Positions 1 through 5,182 of a stretch of 11,407 nucleotides of DNA are shown piece after piece (the first letter of the stretch is position 1; the number at the start of each line of letters is the position of its first letter). Below the pieces are notes generated by a model that saw nothing but the letters and a program-made list of their open reading frames with translations, was not told the DNA's origin and did not search any database. The translations under genes were made by a program, and so were the position numbers. Location of the stretch: contig CANSYV010000015.1 in the NCBI GenBank assembly GCA_947651335.1, positions 1 to 11,407 of the forward strand, written 5' to 3'. Source of the DNA: an uncultured Lachnospiraceae bacterium. GTDB taxonomy: Bacteria; Bacillota; Clostridia; Lachnospirales; Lachnospiraceae.

Positions 1-36
1 AATGAATACAAAAATACTTTTTATCCTCCCCTTGAC

Positions 37-67
37 GAGGCTGCCAGATTAACAGACAGGCGGCCTC
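37..67. other. Hairpin after folate operon
   Basis: An inverted repeat lies just past the folBK stop codon. GAGGC-T-GCC (37-45) can pair with GGC-G-GCCTC (59-67) around a 13-base loop. On the minus strand, the direction of the folate genes, the pairing has one mismatch and is not followed by a T-run. Instead a GGGGAGGATAAAAA stretch follows on the minus strand, which looks like a ribosome binding site for a gene beginning near or beyond the window edge. It may be a weak terminator or a processing hairpin inside a longer operon. I cannot decide which from 70 bases. Confidence 0.35.
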
Positions 68-70
68 ACA

Positions 71-898
71 TTACATAACATAATGCTGGGTCAGTTCTTC
101 CGCCAGTTCTTCTATGGTCTTTTTCGTAACCGGGTGCCGGAGAAAAGGCGCAATCTCCCGCAGGGGAAGCAGTACAAAATCTCTTTTCGCCATTTCCTTG
201 TGGGGAATCTGCAGGTCAGGTTCATCCACCAGTTCATCATCATAAAGAATAATATCCAAATCCAGAGTTCTGGGACCCCAGTGGACTTTCCTCTCCCGTC
301 CCGCATCCGCCTCAATCTGGTGGATAAACTCCAACAGCTCCCGGGGAGTCAGCAGGGTTCTCACCTCCATGCATCCGTTTAAAAAGTCTTCCTGCTCCAC
401 GCCCCCATAGGGTGCTGTCCGCAGGAAAGAGGATACTTTCACTACCTGGCAGTCTTCGCTTTTTCCCACAGCTTCCACTGCCCTGCGCAGATATTCTTCT
501 TTATCCCCCATGTTGGACCCCAGCGCTATGTAAGCCCGGTGCCATCTGCGCCGTATGGCCACCGAAACCGTTTCCAGGGGCAGACCGATGGGAGCCCAGG
601 GTTTTTCCAATTCCAGTTCCACTTCCTGTAAACCTGGGATTTCCAGAAGCATCTTCCTGGCCAGCGTCTCCACCGCCCGCTCCAGAAGACAGTATGTATT
701 GCTTTCCAGGTGCTCTTTCATCATGCAGCTTACTTCCCCATAATGAATGGATTTGGCCAGGTCGTCGGTTTTTCCCGCCTCCCGAACATCTGTATGGAGA
801 ACTGCGGATATGAGAAATTTCTGCCCCAGTACATTTTCCTCTGGAAAAACTCCATGTTTCGCAAACACTTCCAATTTTTTTATAAAAATTCTATCCAT
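71..898 (-). CDS. folK: Bifunctional dihydroneopterin aldolase / HPPK (FolB-FolK fusion)
   Basis: This single 275-residue protein carries two consecutive folate enzymes. The FolB half (about residues 1-118) converts 7,8-dihydroneopterin to 6-hydroxymethyl-7,8-dihydropterin. It shows KHGVFPEE (14-21), the HYGE tyrosine at 53 and the LEKPWAPI lysine at 99, all typical of the aldolase active site. The FolK half (about 121-275) pyrophosphorylates that product with ATP. It shows IALGSN (124-129), TAPYGG (161-166), DFLNG (171-175) and HWGPRTLDLDI (206-216), whose Asp213 and Asp215 correspond to the magnesium ligands. The ATG lies two bases after the folP stop, with an AGG-type ribosome binding site inside the end of folP, so the two are probably translationally coupled. 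It is the last gene of the folate operon. Both halves look complete, and such fusions are common in Clostridia and other Gram-positives. Confidence 0.96.
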   Translation of the reverse strand: MDRIFIKKLEVFAKHGVFPEENVLGQKFLISAVLHTDVREAGKTDDLAKSIHYGEVSCMMKEHLESNTYCLLERAVETLARKMLLEIPGLQEVELELEKPWAPIGLPLETVSVAIRRRWHRAYIALGSNMGDKEEYLRRAVEAVGKSEDCQVVKVSSFLRTAPYGGVEQEDFLNGCMEVRTLLTPRELLEFIHQIEADAGRERKVHWGPRTLDLDIILYDDELVDEPDLQIPHKEMAKRDFVLLPLREIAPFLRHPVTKKTIEELAEELTQHYVM

Positions 899-900
899 AT

Positions 901-1707
901 CTACCTGCCCATAACCGCTTCCGTCATCTGAATGACCCGCTTATTTTCCAAAACCCGGTGTACCCGGACAAACGCGCATTGATTCATCACACCCACCACA
1001 GTGGTGGCCAGGGTTCCCTCCAGACGCTCATCCGCAGGCAGATCGAGCGTGAGACCGATCACCGATTTGTTGGAAGTCCCCAGCAGAACCGGATACCCGT
1101 ACTGATGCATCTGAGACAGCTCCCTCATTACCTCCAGATTGTGTTCATATGTCTTTCCGAATCCCACACCCGGGTCCAGGATAATCTTGTCCTCAGCAAT
1201 ACCGGCCTTTTTGGCGATTTGCACCGATTCCCCCAGATCCTCTATAAATTCTTTCATAAAGTCTTTATAATCCGCTTTTTCCCTGTTATGCATCAGACAG
1301 CAGGCAGTCCCTGTCCGCGCAATCAATCCGGCCATCTCCGGGTCATATTTCAGGCCCCAGATATCATTCACAAGGTCTGCCCCTGCCCCGATGGCAGGCT
1401 CTGCCACTCTGCTCTTATAGGTATCCACAGATATGGGTATATCAAATCTGCTGTTGACTGCCTCGATGACAGGCACTACCCGGTCAATCTCTTCCTGTTC
1501 TGAAATCTGCGTATGCCCCGGTCTTGTGGACTCGCCGCCCACATCAATAATATCTGCCCCCTGGTCAATCATCTCCTGCGTATGCTTCAGAGCCGCATCC
1601 AGAGTATTCCACTTTCCCCCGTCTGAAAAAGAATCCGGCGTCACATTGAGAATACCCATAATATAACATTTCCGATTCGTATCAAATATCCTGCTGCCGA
1701 TTTTCAT
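901..1707 (-). CDS. folP: Dihydropteroate synthase
   Basis: FolP condenses 6-hydroxymethyl-dihydropterin pyrophosphate with p-aminobenzoate to form dihydropteroate; it is the sulfonamide target. The 268-residue protein is a full-length TIM barrel with all the signature blocks: MGILNVTPDSFSDGG (17-31), DVGGESTRPG (55-64), SVDTYK (93-98), NDIWG (114-118), LMHNR (138-142), ILDPGVGFGKT (176-186) and GTSNKS (210-215). The ATG follows AGGTGG at a good distance and begins 20 bases after the HD gene stop. Two positions differ from the common pattern. The usual SRKS reads SNKS (212-215), keeping the pterin-contacting lysine, and the usual RVHDV near the C terminus reads RVHRV (248-252). The conserved histidine remains, so I expect an active enzyme. 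Its product feeds dihydrofolate synthase, which is not in this window. Confidence 0.97.
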   Translation of the reverse strand: MKIGSRIFDTNRKCYIMGILNVTPDSFSDGGKWNTLDAALKHTQEMIDQGADIIDVGGESTRPGHTQISEQEEIDRVVPVIEAVNSRFDIPISVDTYKSRVAEPAIGAGADLVNDIWGLKYDPEMAGLIARTGTACCLMHNREKADYKDFMKEFIEDLGESVQIAKKAGIAEDKIILDPGVGFGKTYEHNLEVMRELSQMHQYGYPVLLGTSNKSVIGLTLDLPADERLEGTLATTVVGVMNQCAFVRVHRVLENKRVIQMTEAVMGR

Positions 1708-1727
1708 ACAACCACCTGTGCTTTCTT

Positions 1728-2216
1728 TTAATCCTGTATTCCCTTATTCATCTTGTCTTCTGGCCAGCTGCACGCTTTTCTGGCATGACAGGCAAAGCAG
1801 TTCCTGGACTGCTTGTCCGCCTGGTAAAGCAGGCTTCCCAGTCCCGGACTGCCCTGGGGTTCCTTATCCTTTCGCCTGTGTCCTAGAATTGCCTCACGAA
1901 TCTGCCTTCGTTCTTCCTGGGAATAAGAACACTGGGGCAGAATCTCCTCTGCCAGACCGGCACTGGCTGTCTCATGGGGAATCCCATCTTCATACTGCTG
2001 GTATCTGCCAATATCATGGAGAAGAGCGGCCGCGTAAACCACATCTTTTTTTACATCCATCCCCTGTTCCAGACAATGAATATAGGCAATACGGGCCACA
2101 TCCAGAAAATGTGCCATGTCATGGCCGCAGAATTCTCTGTCTTTTTCCAAAACTTCTGTCTTGTCCAGCGCCTGGCGGTAACGGGGATGGGACAGAATCT
2201 GATTTACCCGGTTCAC
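1728..2216 (-). CDS. HD-domain hydrolase within folate operon
   Basis: This is a 162-residue HD-superfamily metal-dependent phosphohydrolase-like protein. Visible metal-site residues are His32 (CGHDMAHF), His67-Asp68 (LLHDIGRY) and Asp134 (YQADK); His81 (PHETA) and His113 (LGHR) are further ligand candidates. The C terminus has a compact cysteine cluster, Cys140, Cys143 and Cys149 ([11 protein letters not shown]), which could hold a metal or be structural. The start is GTG, overlapping the folE stop in a GTGA tetranucleotide, so translation is coupled to folE; folP follows after 20 bases. Its substrate is unknown. Being locked between folE and folP, it may dephosphorylate dihydroneopterin triphosphate or monophosphate, a step for which no FolQ-type Nudix enzyme is visible here. 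The archaeal HD enzyme MptB, which acts on a dihydroneopterin cyclic phosphate, shows that the fold can handle pterin phosphates. A house-cleaning nucleotidase is the alternative. Confidence 0.9.
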   Translation of the reverse strand: MNRVNQILSHPRYRQALDKTEVLEKDREFCGHDMAHFLDVARIAYIHCLEQGMDVKKDVVYAAALLHDIGRYQQYEDGIPHETASAGLAEEILPQCSYSQEERRQIREAILGHRRKDKEPQGSPGLGSLLYQADKQSRNCFACHARKACSWPEDKMNKGIQD

Positions 2217-2770
2217 CCTCTCACCATCTCCAGAATCATCCGCTGCATCTGAGGATCTTCTTTTATGGAGCCTCTTGTGGCATAACTCATAGTCTTACTG
2301 CCCGGTTTCTTCACTCCGCGCATGGTCATGCACATATGCTCCGCCTCCACCATAACCATCACGCCCTGGGGATTCAAATGCTCCCAGAGAGCATCTGCAA
2401 TCTGAGCAGTCAATTTCTCCTGAATCTGGGCCCTGCGGGCATATACCTCCACTGTACGGGCCAGTTTACTCAATCCTGCCACTTTCCCATTGGGTATGTA
2501 GGCAATGTGGGCTTTGCCATAAAAAGGAAGCAGATGATGCTCACACATGGAATAAAACGTAATATCTTTCTCCAGCACCAGTTCATTGTTATCCGCTTCA
2601 AACTGCTTGGCAAGATGTACTCCCGCATCCTGCCACATACCGCCGTAAATTTCCCGGCACATTCTGGCAACGCGGGCCGGAGTTTCCCTCAGCCCTTCCC
2701 TGTTCACATCCTCACCGATTCCTTCCAAAAGTAACCGTACACCTTCCTCAATTTTCTGCTCGTCCAGCAT
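2213..2770 (-). CDS. folE: GTP cyclohydrolase I
   Basis: FolE opens the folate pathway by converting GTP to 7,8-dihydroneopterin triphosphate and formate; the family works as a zinc-dependent decamer. The 185-residue protein has the zinc ligands Cys76 and His79 in [10 protein letters not shown] (74-83) and Cys147 in EHMCMTMRG (144-152). It also has the substrate-binding GLSKLAR (99-105) and a late RGSI (166-169). I chose the ATG at 2768-2770 because AAAGGAG lies just upstream and the protein [10 protein letters not shown] then begins as family members do. An in-frame extension to 2848 adds 26 residues without family character and without a convincing ribosome binding site. It is the first gene of the operon and overlaps the HD gene by four bases. 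The leader just upstream can fold over the ribosome binding site, as described separately. Confidence 0.97.
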   Translation of the reverse strand: MLDEQKIEEGVRLLLEGIGEDVNREGLRETPARVARMCREIYGGMWQDAGVHLAKQFEADNNELVLEKDITFYSMCEHHLLPFYGKAHIAYIPNGKVAGLSKLARTVEVYARRAQIQEKLTAQIADALWEHLNPQGVMVMVEAEHMCMTMRGVKKPGSKTMSYATRGSIKEDPQMQRMILEMVRG

Positions 2771-2803
2771 GAAAATATTCTCCTTTCCATCATACGCATA
2801 TCC

Positions 2804-2843
2804 GGAGAATGTTTTTAACATCGTATAATGAAAAAACATCTCC
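2804..2843 (-). promoter_or_regulatory. folE leader hairpin, possible RBS switch
   Basis: On the minus strand the folE leader holds GGAGATGTTTTT (2843-2832) and AAAAACATTCTCC (2816-2804). They pair over about 12 base pairs with one bulged base and a 15-base loop. The downstream arm, ACATTCTCC, is also complementary to the folE ribosome binding site GGAGAATAT (2783-2775), giving seven contiguous pairs and then a mismatch. The two pairings exclude each other: if the upstream hairpin forms, the ribosome binding site is free; if not, it can be masked. This is visible as sequence complementarity. A regulatory role is inference, and no known folate riboswitch pattern was recognised. Confidence 0.4.
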
Positions 2844-2848
2844 ATCAT

Positions 2849-3059
2849 GTGCAGAACATATGTCCAAAATATTCCCTACACAATATGAGATGTCTGGCTC
2901 AACTGTCGCAACGGGTGCGATTCCCATATCGCAAGTTAAAGTTAAGAGCTCTCTTTACCAGATAACTTTTCGTTTCAGCAGCAACTCCCTATCCGCCGAA
3001 CACTTTACGCATAGAAATCTATTTTGCATATTATTCGTAAATATGACCTATTATATTAA
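2849..3059. other. Gene-free region upstream of folE
   Basis: This stretch lies between the folE leader hairpin and the terminator of the PTS-like operon. No credible gene is seen on either strand. It must hold or adjoin the folE promoter, but I find no consensus match. A TATAAT on the minus strand at 3055-3050 has no good -35 because the terminator stem lies there. TTGTGT-N17-TATGTT on the minus strand (about 2884-2856) is a weak alternative. The region also has TCGCAA at 2906-2911 and 2929-2934 flanking TGCGA at 2916-2920, able to form two competing short hairpins, and the palindrome AGAGCTCT near 2946-2953. The functional elements here are unresolved. Confidence 0.5.
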
Positions 3060-3099
3060 TTTTAAAATGCTCCAAAAGCTTGTCTGAATATTCAAACAG
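3060..3099 (-). terminator. Terminator of isomerase-HPr-EIIA operon
   Basis: On the minus strand a strong hairpin follows the EIIA gene. GCTCCA pairs with TGGAGC at the base (3099-3094 and 3074-3069). It continues through an imperfect inner stem (GAGC/GCTT, then TGTTTGA/TCAGACA) to a small AT loop. The minus-strand 3' side runs directly into ATTTTAAAATT, which supplies a modest U-tract. The structure lies about 55 bases past the EIIA stop. There is no T-run on the plus strand, so it should work in the minus direction and separate this operon from folE. Confidence 0.8.
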
Positions 3100-3153
3100 G
3101 CTCTGGAGCAATTATATCATATACTCATGAAATGACAAGCATATATTTTAAAT

Positions 3154-3639
3154 TTAAGATACATTTTCGAATTTAAACTGCCGTGCCGGAATCTCCCTCC
3201 TGAAGATGCGGATAAATTCTTCTGCTGAAGGCGCGCGGCGCAGTGCCCTGGTGAATTTATCCTGAAGTAAATACCTGGAAATCCTGCTTAAAAAATGCAG
3301 GTACATATCCCTCTTCTGGCTGGGTATCACAATCATAAACAGCAGATCCACCGGCCGGTGGTCAATGGCCTCAAAATCCGTTCCGCCTGGAATCACCATG
3401 GCACTCAATACCAGAGAATCCACCCCGCTGCAAATCCCATGGGGAATCCCAATGCCGTCCCCAATCCCAGTGCTGATCTCCTGTTCTCTCTGAAATACCG
3501 TTTTCTCGAAAGCCTCTCTGTCAGAGATCTTCCCGCTTTTCATCACCAAGTCTATCAGATGACCGATCACCTCTGTCTTGGTTCCTGATCTGCCATGCAG
3601 TTCGATACATTGCGGACATAACAAATCAGCAGTCAACAT
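3154..3639 (-). CDS. PTS EIIA, fructose/PtsN family
   Basis: This free-standing EIIA domain of 161 residues belongs to the fructose/mannitol/PtsN family, which accepts a phosphoryl group from HPr on a histidine. The phosphorylation motif TGIGDGIGIPHG places the histidine at residue 67. The later FEAIDHRPVDLLF block closely resembles the PtsN (EIIA-Ntr) consensus, and the length matches PtsN (about 160 residues). I chose the ATG at 3637-3639 because GGAGGAGAGGG precedes it. An in-frame TTG at 3690 would overlap the HPr gene and lacks a ribosome binding site. The HPr-like gene ends 31 bases upstream and a terminator follows, so it is the last gene of a three-gene operon. No EIIB or EIIC is encoded nearby. 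It is therefore either a regulator or a component for a permease encoded elsewhere. The family call is firm; the PtsN-like regulatory role is inference. Confidence 0.92.
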   Translation of the reverse strand: MLTADLLCPQCIELHGRSGTKTEVIGHLIDLVMKSGKISDREAFEKTVFQREQEISTGIGDGIGIPHGICSGVDSLVLSAMVIPGGTDFEAIDHRPVDLLFMIVIPSQKRDMYLHFLSRISRYLLQDKFTRALRRAPSAEEFIRIFRREIPARQFKFENVS

Positions 3640-3670
3640 GCCCTCTCCTCCATAATCCCTGCGTGCTCTC

Positions 3671-3928
3671 CTATAAATGTTTTTCTGCAAACTCCTTGAA
3701 TCTGCTCACTTCTTCGTCGCTTACATCGTTTTCGAATGTGATCGTAATCGTGTCACCCTTGTGCACATCCAAAGATGCCAGCGCCAGCAGCTTATCCGCG
3801 CTGACCACCTGGCCGCCCTTTTCCACTGTCACCGCCGAATCCAGACTCTTTACCATCTGTACAAACTCACCGGCCGGCTTGGCATGAAGGCCTAATTTGT
3901 TCTGTAAAACATGCTGAAATTCCTTCAT
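3671..3928 (-). CDS. HPr-like phosphocarrier protein lacking Ser46
   Basis: This 85-residue HPr-family protein relays phosphate between PTS enzyme I and EIIA domains. The active-site block LGLHAKPAGEF (12-22) keeps the phosphorylated histidine at His15, but the usual Arg17 is Lys. The regulatory block that reads NLKSIMGVMSL in Bacillus HPr reads SADKLLALASL here (43-53). This puts Lys46 at the position of Ser46, so HPr kinase could not phosphorylate the usual residue. The ALASLDVHKG ending resembles the NPr type (ALLMLDSAKG). The start has GGGAGGA eight bases upstream. It sits 31 bases after the isomerase gene and 31 bases before the EIIA gene. It is probably not the general HPr of the cell but a dedicated or regulatory paralogue. 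That conclusion is inferred from the substitutions and the context. Confidence 0.93.
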   Translation of the reverse strand: MKEFQHVLQNKLGLHAKPAGEFVQMVKSLDSAVTVEKGGQVVSADKLLALASLDVHKGDTITITFENDVSDEEVSRFKEFAEKHL

Positions 3929-3959
3929 AAAAATAATCCTCCCTTACATTGTAGTATAT

Positions 3960-4724
3960 TCATATGCGGCGGAAAAAATCCTCCAGAACCGCAATGGACG
4001 CCCTGCACAATTCTATGTCTGAATTTTCTATGGTGAGATCTGCCTGTTTTTCACAGTCCCGTATAAACTCCAGAATCAACTTCAGGGGAATATTTCCCTG
4101 TCCCAGCCCCAGATGTTCATCCCAGCCGCCATGATTGTCATGCAGATGCAGATGCCTGATATAAGGCTTAAGATTCTCCATCCACTCCTCCACCGGCTCT
4201 TTGGACGCCCAGTGGGCGTGGCCGATATCCAGACACAGACCAAATGCCGGATGGGTGACTTCCCGGGCAATCTGCGCAAGGGGCGCGGACTCAGGGTCAA
4301 AAACATTCTCCAGACACACCGTTATCTCCCGCCCTTTATCCTCCATAAAACCATTCCAAAATGAAATCATCCGCTGGGTCCACCCCTCCAGTAAATTGAT
4401 GGACGGCACGAAACACGTGTGATAAATCACTTTCCCTGCCCCCAGCCTGCGGGCCGCCTCATATGCCTGTTCAAACCGCTCTCTGGAAGCCGCGGCAATC
4501 TTGTCATCCCAGCTCACAGGATTCAAATCCAGGAAAGGACCGTGTATGCTCAAAGCCCCCTCCCAGCCCATGGCTTCCAGACGTTTTTCATAAGCGGCCG
4601 CCCGTTCTTCCCACGCGTCCAGGCAGTAACCAATGGAAAATTCAATAGATTCTACTCCCAGATGATACTGGTTCAGCAGGCATGCCATGTGATCATCCGG
4701 AATCAGGTGCGATACGTATAACAA
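3960..4724 (-). CDS. Sugar-phosphate isomerase/epimerase-like TIM-barrel protein
   Basis: This 254-residue protein belongs to the xylose isomerase-like TIM-barrel superfamily (AP endonuclease 2 fold), which includes sugar epimerases, IolE/IolI-type enzymes and endonuclease IV. Metal and active-site candidates sit at the ends of the expected strands: His61 (SIHGPF), His102 (IYHTCF), Glu139 (CLENVF), Asp166 and His169 (CLDIGHAH), His194 (HLHLHDNHG), the DEHLGLGQG loop (202-210) and Glu233 (TIEN). The pattern favours a sugar isomerase or epimerase over a DNA endonuclease; the substrate cannot be read from the sequence. The start is TTG at 4722-4724, with AAGGGA upstream. An ATG six bases earlier is followed at once by TAG and cannot be used. 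It is the first gene of the operon with the HPr-like and EIIA genes, under the promoter at 4788-4816, which suggests a role in handling a sugar phosphate or sugar-derived signal. Confidence 0.88.
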   Translation of the reverse strand: MLYVSHLIPDDHMACLLNQYHLGVESIEFSIGYCLDAWEERAAAYEKRLEAMGWEGALSIHGPFLDLNPVSWDDKIAAASRERFEQAYEAARRLGAGKVIYHTCFVPSINLLEGWTQRMISFWNGFMEDKGREITVCLENVFDPESAPLAQIAREVTHPAFGLCLDIGHAHWASKEPVEEWMENLKPYIRHLHLHDNHGGWDEHLGLGQGNIPLKLILEFIRDCEKQADLTIENSDIELCRASIAVLEDFFRRI

Positions 4725-4787
4725 CTACATCCCTTCTCACTCACTCAATTTTGACACAATTCTGATTACAATCTAAATTTTACGCAA

Positions 4788-4816
4788 ATCATATCATCTT
4801 ATTTTTTAATTGTCAA
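4788..4816 (-). promoter_or_regulatory. Sigma-A type promoter of isomerase-HPr-EIIA operon
   Basis: On the minus strand, TTGACA (4816-4811), a 17-base spacer and TATGAT (4793-4788) make a near-perfect vegetative promoter. The predicted start near 4781 gives a leader of roughly 57 bases before the TTG start codon at 4724. Its -35 box lies nine bases from the -35 box of the opposite promoter, so the two may compete or share a regulator. Confidence 0.85.
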
Positions 4817-4825
4817 CATTTTTTA

Positions 4826-4854
4826 TTGACACCCGAACCTTCTCCTTTTAAAAT
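4826..4854 (+). promoter_or_regulatory. Sigma-A type promoter of small membrane protein
   Basis: TTGACA (4826-4831), a 17-base spacer and TAAAAT (4849-4854) form a near-consensus promoter. The predicted start near 4861 leaves a very short leader of about 17 bases containing GGAGG (4867-4871) before the ATG at 4878. A second plus-strand candidate, TTGACA-N17-TAAATT at 4751-4779, lies further upstream inside the leader of the divergent operon and is less convincing. Confidence 0.85.
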
Positions 4855-4877
4855 GAAAGCTGAAACGGAGGAACCAA

Positions 4878-5084
4878 ATGAAGAAAATCAAACGAATCCT
4901 GGCGCTGGCCGGTGTGATCTTCCTGCTGGGGCTTTACGGTTTCACATTATTTACCGCTTTGATGGACGGCCCCAGTGCAGGCCGCTGGTTCCAGCTGTCC
5001 CTTGCGTGCACAATCGGCATCCCTGTCATCACATATGCCTGTATGCTGGTATACCGCTGGACCCATAAGTCCGACAAAAAATAA
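4878..5084 (+). CDS. Small two-helix membrane protein, function unknown
   Basis: This 68-residue protein is the only plus-strand gene in the window. It has a lysine-rich start (MKKIKR), a hydrophobic helix at about 7-29, a short polar turn around DGPSAGRW (30-37), a second hydrophobic helix at about 38-59 and a charged tail (THKSDKK). That pattern predicts a small inner-membrane hairpin with both ends in the cytoplasm. No catalytic motif or named family was recognised. The case for a real gene is strong: GGAGG lies seven bases before the ATG and a consensus promoter lies just upstream. It is divergent from the isomerase-HPr-EIIA operon and convergent with purA, with a hairpin between. The divergent promoter arrangement may link it to the PTS-like operon, but that is speculation. 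Confidence 0.82.
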   Translation: MKKIKRILALAGVIFLLGLYGFTLFTALMDGPSAGRWFQLSLACTIGIPVITYACMLVYRWTHKSDKK

Positions 5085-5113
5085 CCGGAAAAAGCATCTG
5101 GGCCGGACGCCGG

Positions 5114-5164
5114 ACAGGGCCGGGACAAAAACCGCGCAGAATGCGCCTTTTGCCCCGGCCCTGT
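5114..5164. terminator. Nested hairpin between convergent small gene and purA
   Basis: ACAGGGCCGGG (5114-5124) pairs perfectly with CCCGGCCCTGT (5154-5164). After one mismatch CAAAA (5126-5130) pairs with TTTTG (5148-5152), and an inner GCGCA/TGCGC stem (5134-5138 and 5142-5146) closes on a GAA loop. On the minus strand the inner stem GCGCATTCTGCGC is followed by GGTTTTTG, which looks like an intrinsic terminator for purA. On the plus strand the inner stem is followed by CTTTTG, a weaker version. It is probably a two-way terminator for the facing genes. A tandem GCCGGAC GCCGGAC (5102-5115) sits beside it. Confidence 0.65.
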
Positions 5165-5182
5165 GGTTCACCGAAATGCTGC

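Noticed and set aside
71..898. The folB-folK fusion as a possible frameshift or assembly artefact
   Set aside because: Both domains are complete in one frame with a sensible linker, and this fusion is known in Gram-positive bacteria.
1718..2734. A 338-codon open frame on the plus strand opposite folE and the HD gene
   Set aside because: It is antisense to two well-supported genes, its translation is rich in Pro, His, Cys and Ser with no domain pattern, and no ribosome binding site or promoter supports it.
2771..2848. A 26-codon in-frame extension of folE
   Set aside because: The internal ATG has AAAGGAG at good spacing and gives the family-typical N terminus; the extension covers the leader hairpin.
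2771..2960. A tetrahydrofolate or ZTP riboswitch before folE
   Set aside because: I looked for the conserved cores of these classes and did not find them. A covariance-model search with the known folate and ZTP riboswitch models would settle it.
3050..3055. TATAAT on the minus strand as the folE promoter -10 box
   Set aside because: The matching -35 position falls in the terminator stem and has no good match, and the site lies about 280 bases from the gene.
3640..3690. A TTG start for the EIIA gene inside the HPr gene
   Set aside because: No ribosome binding site is seen, while the ATG at 3637-3639 has GGAGGAGAGGG and gives PtsN-like length.
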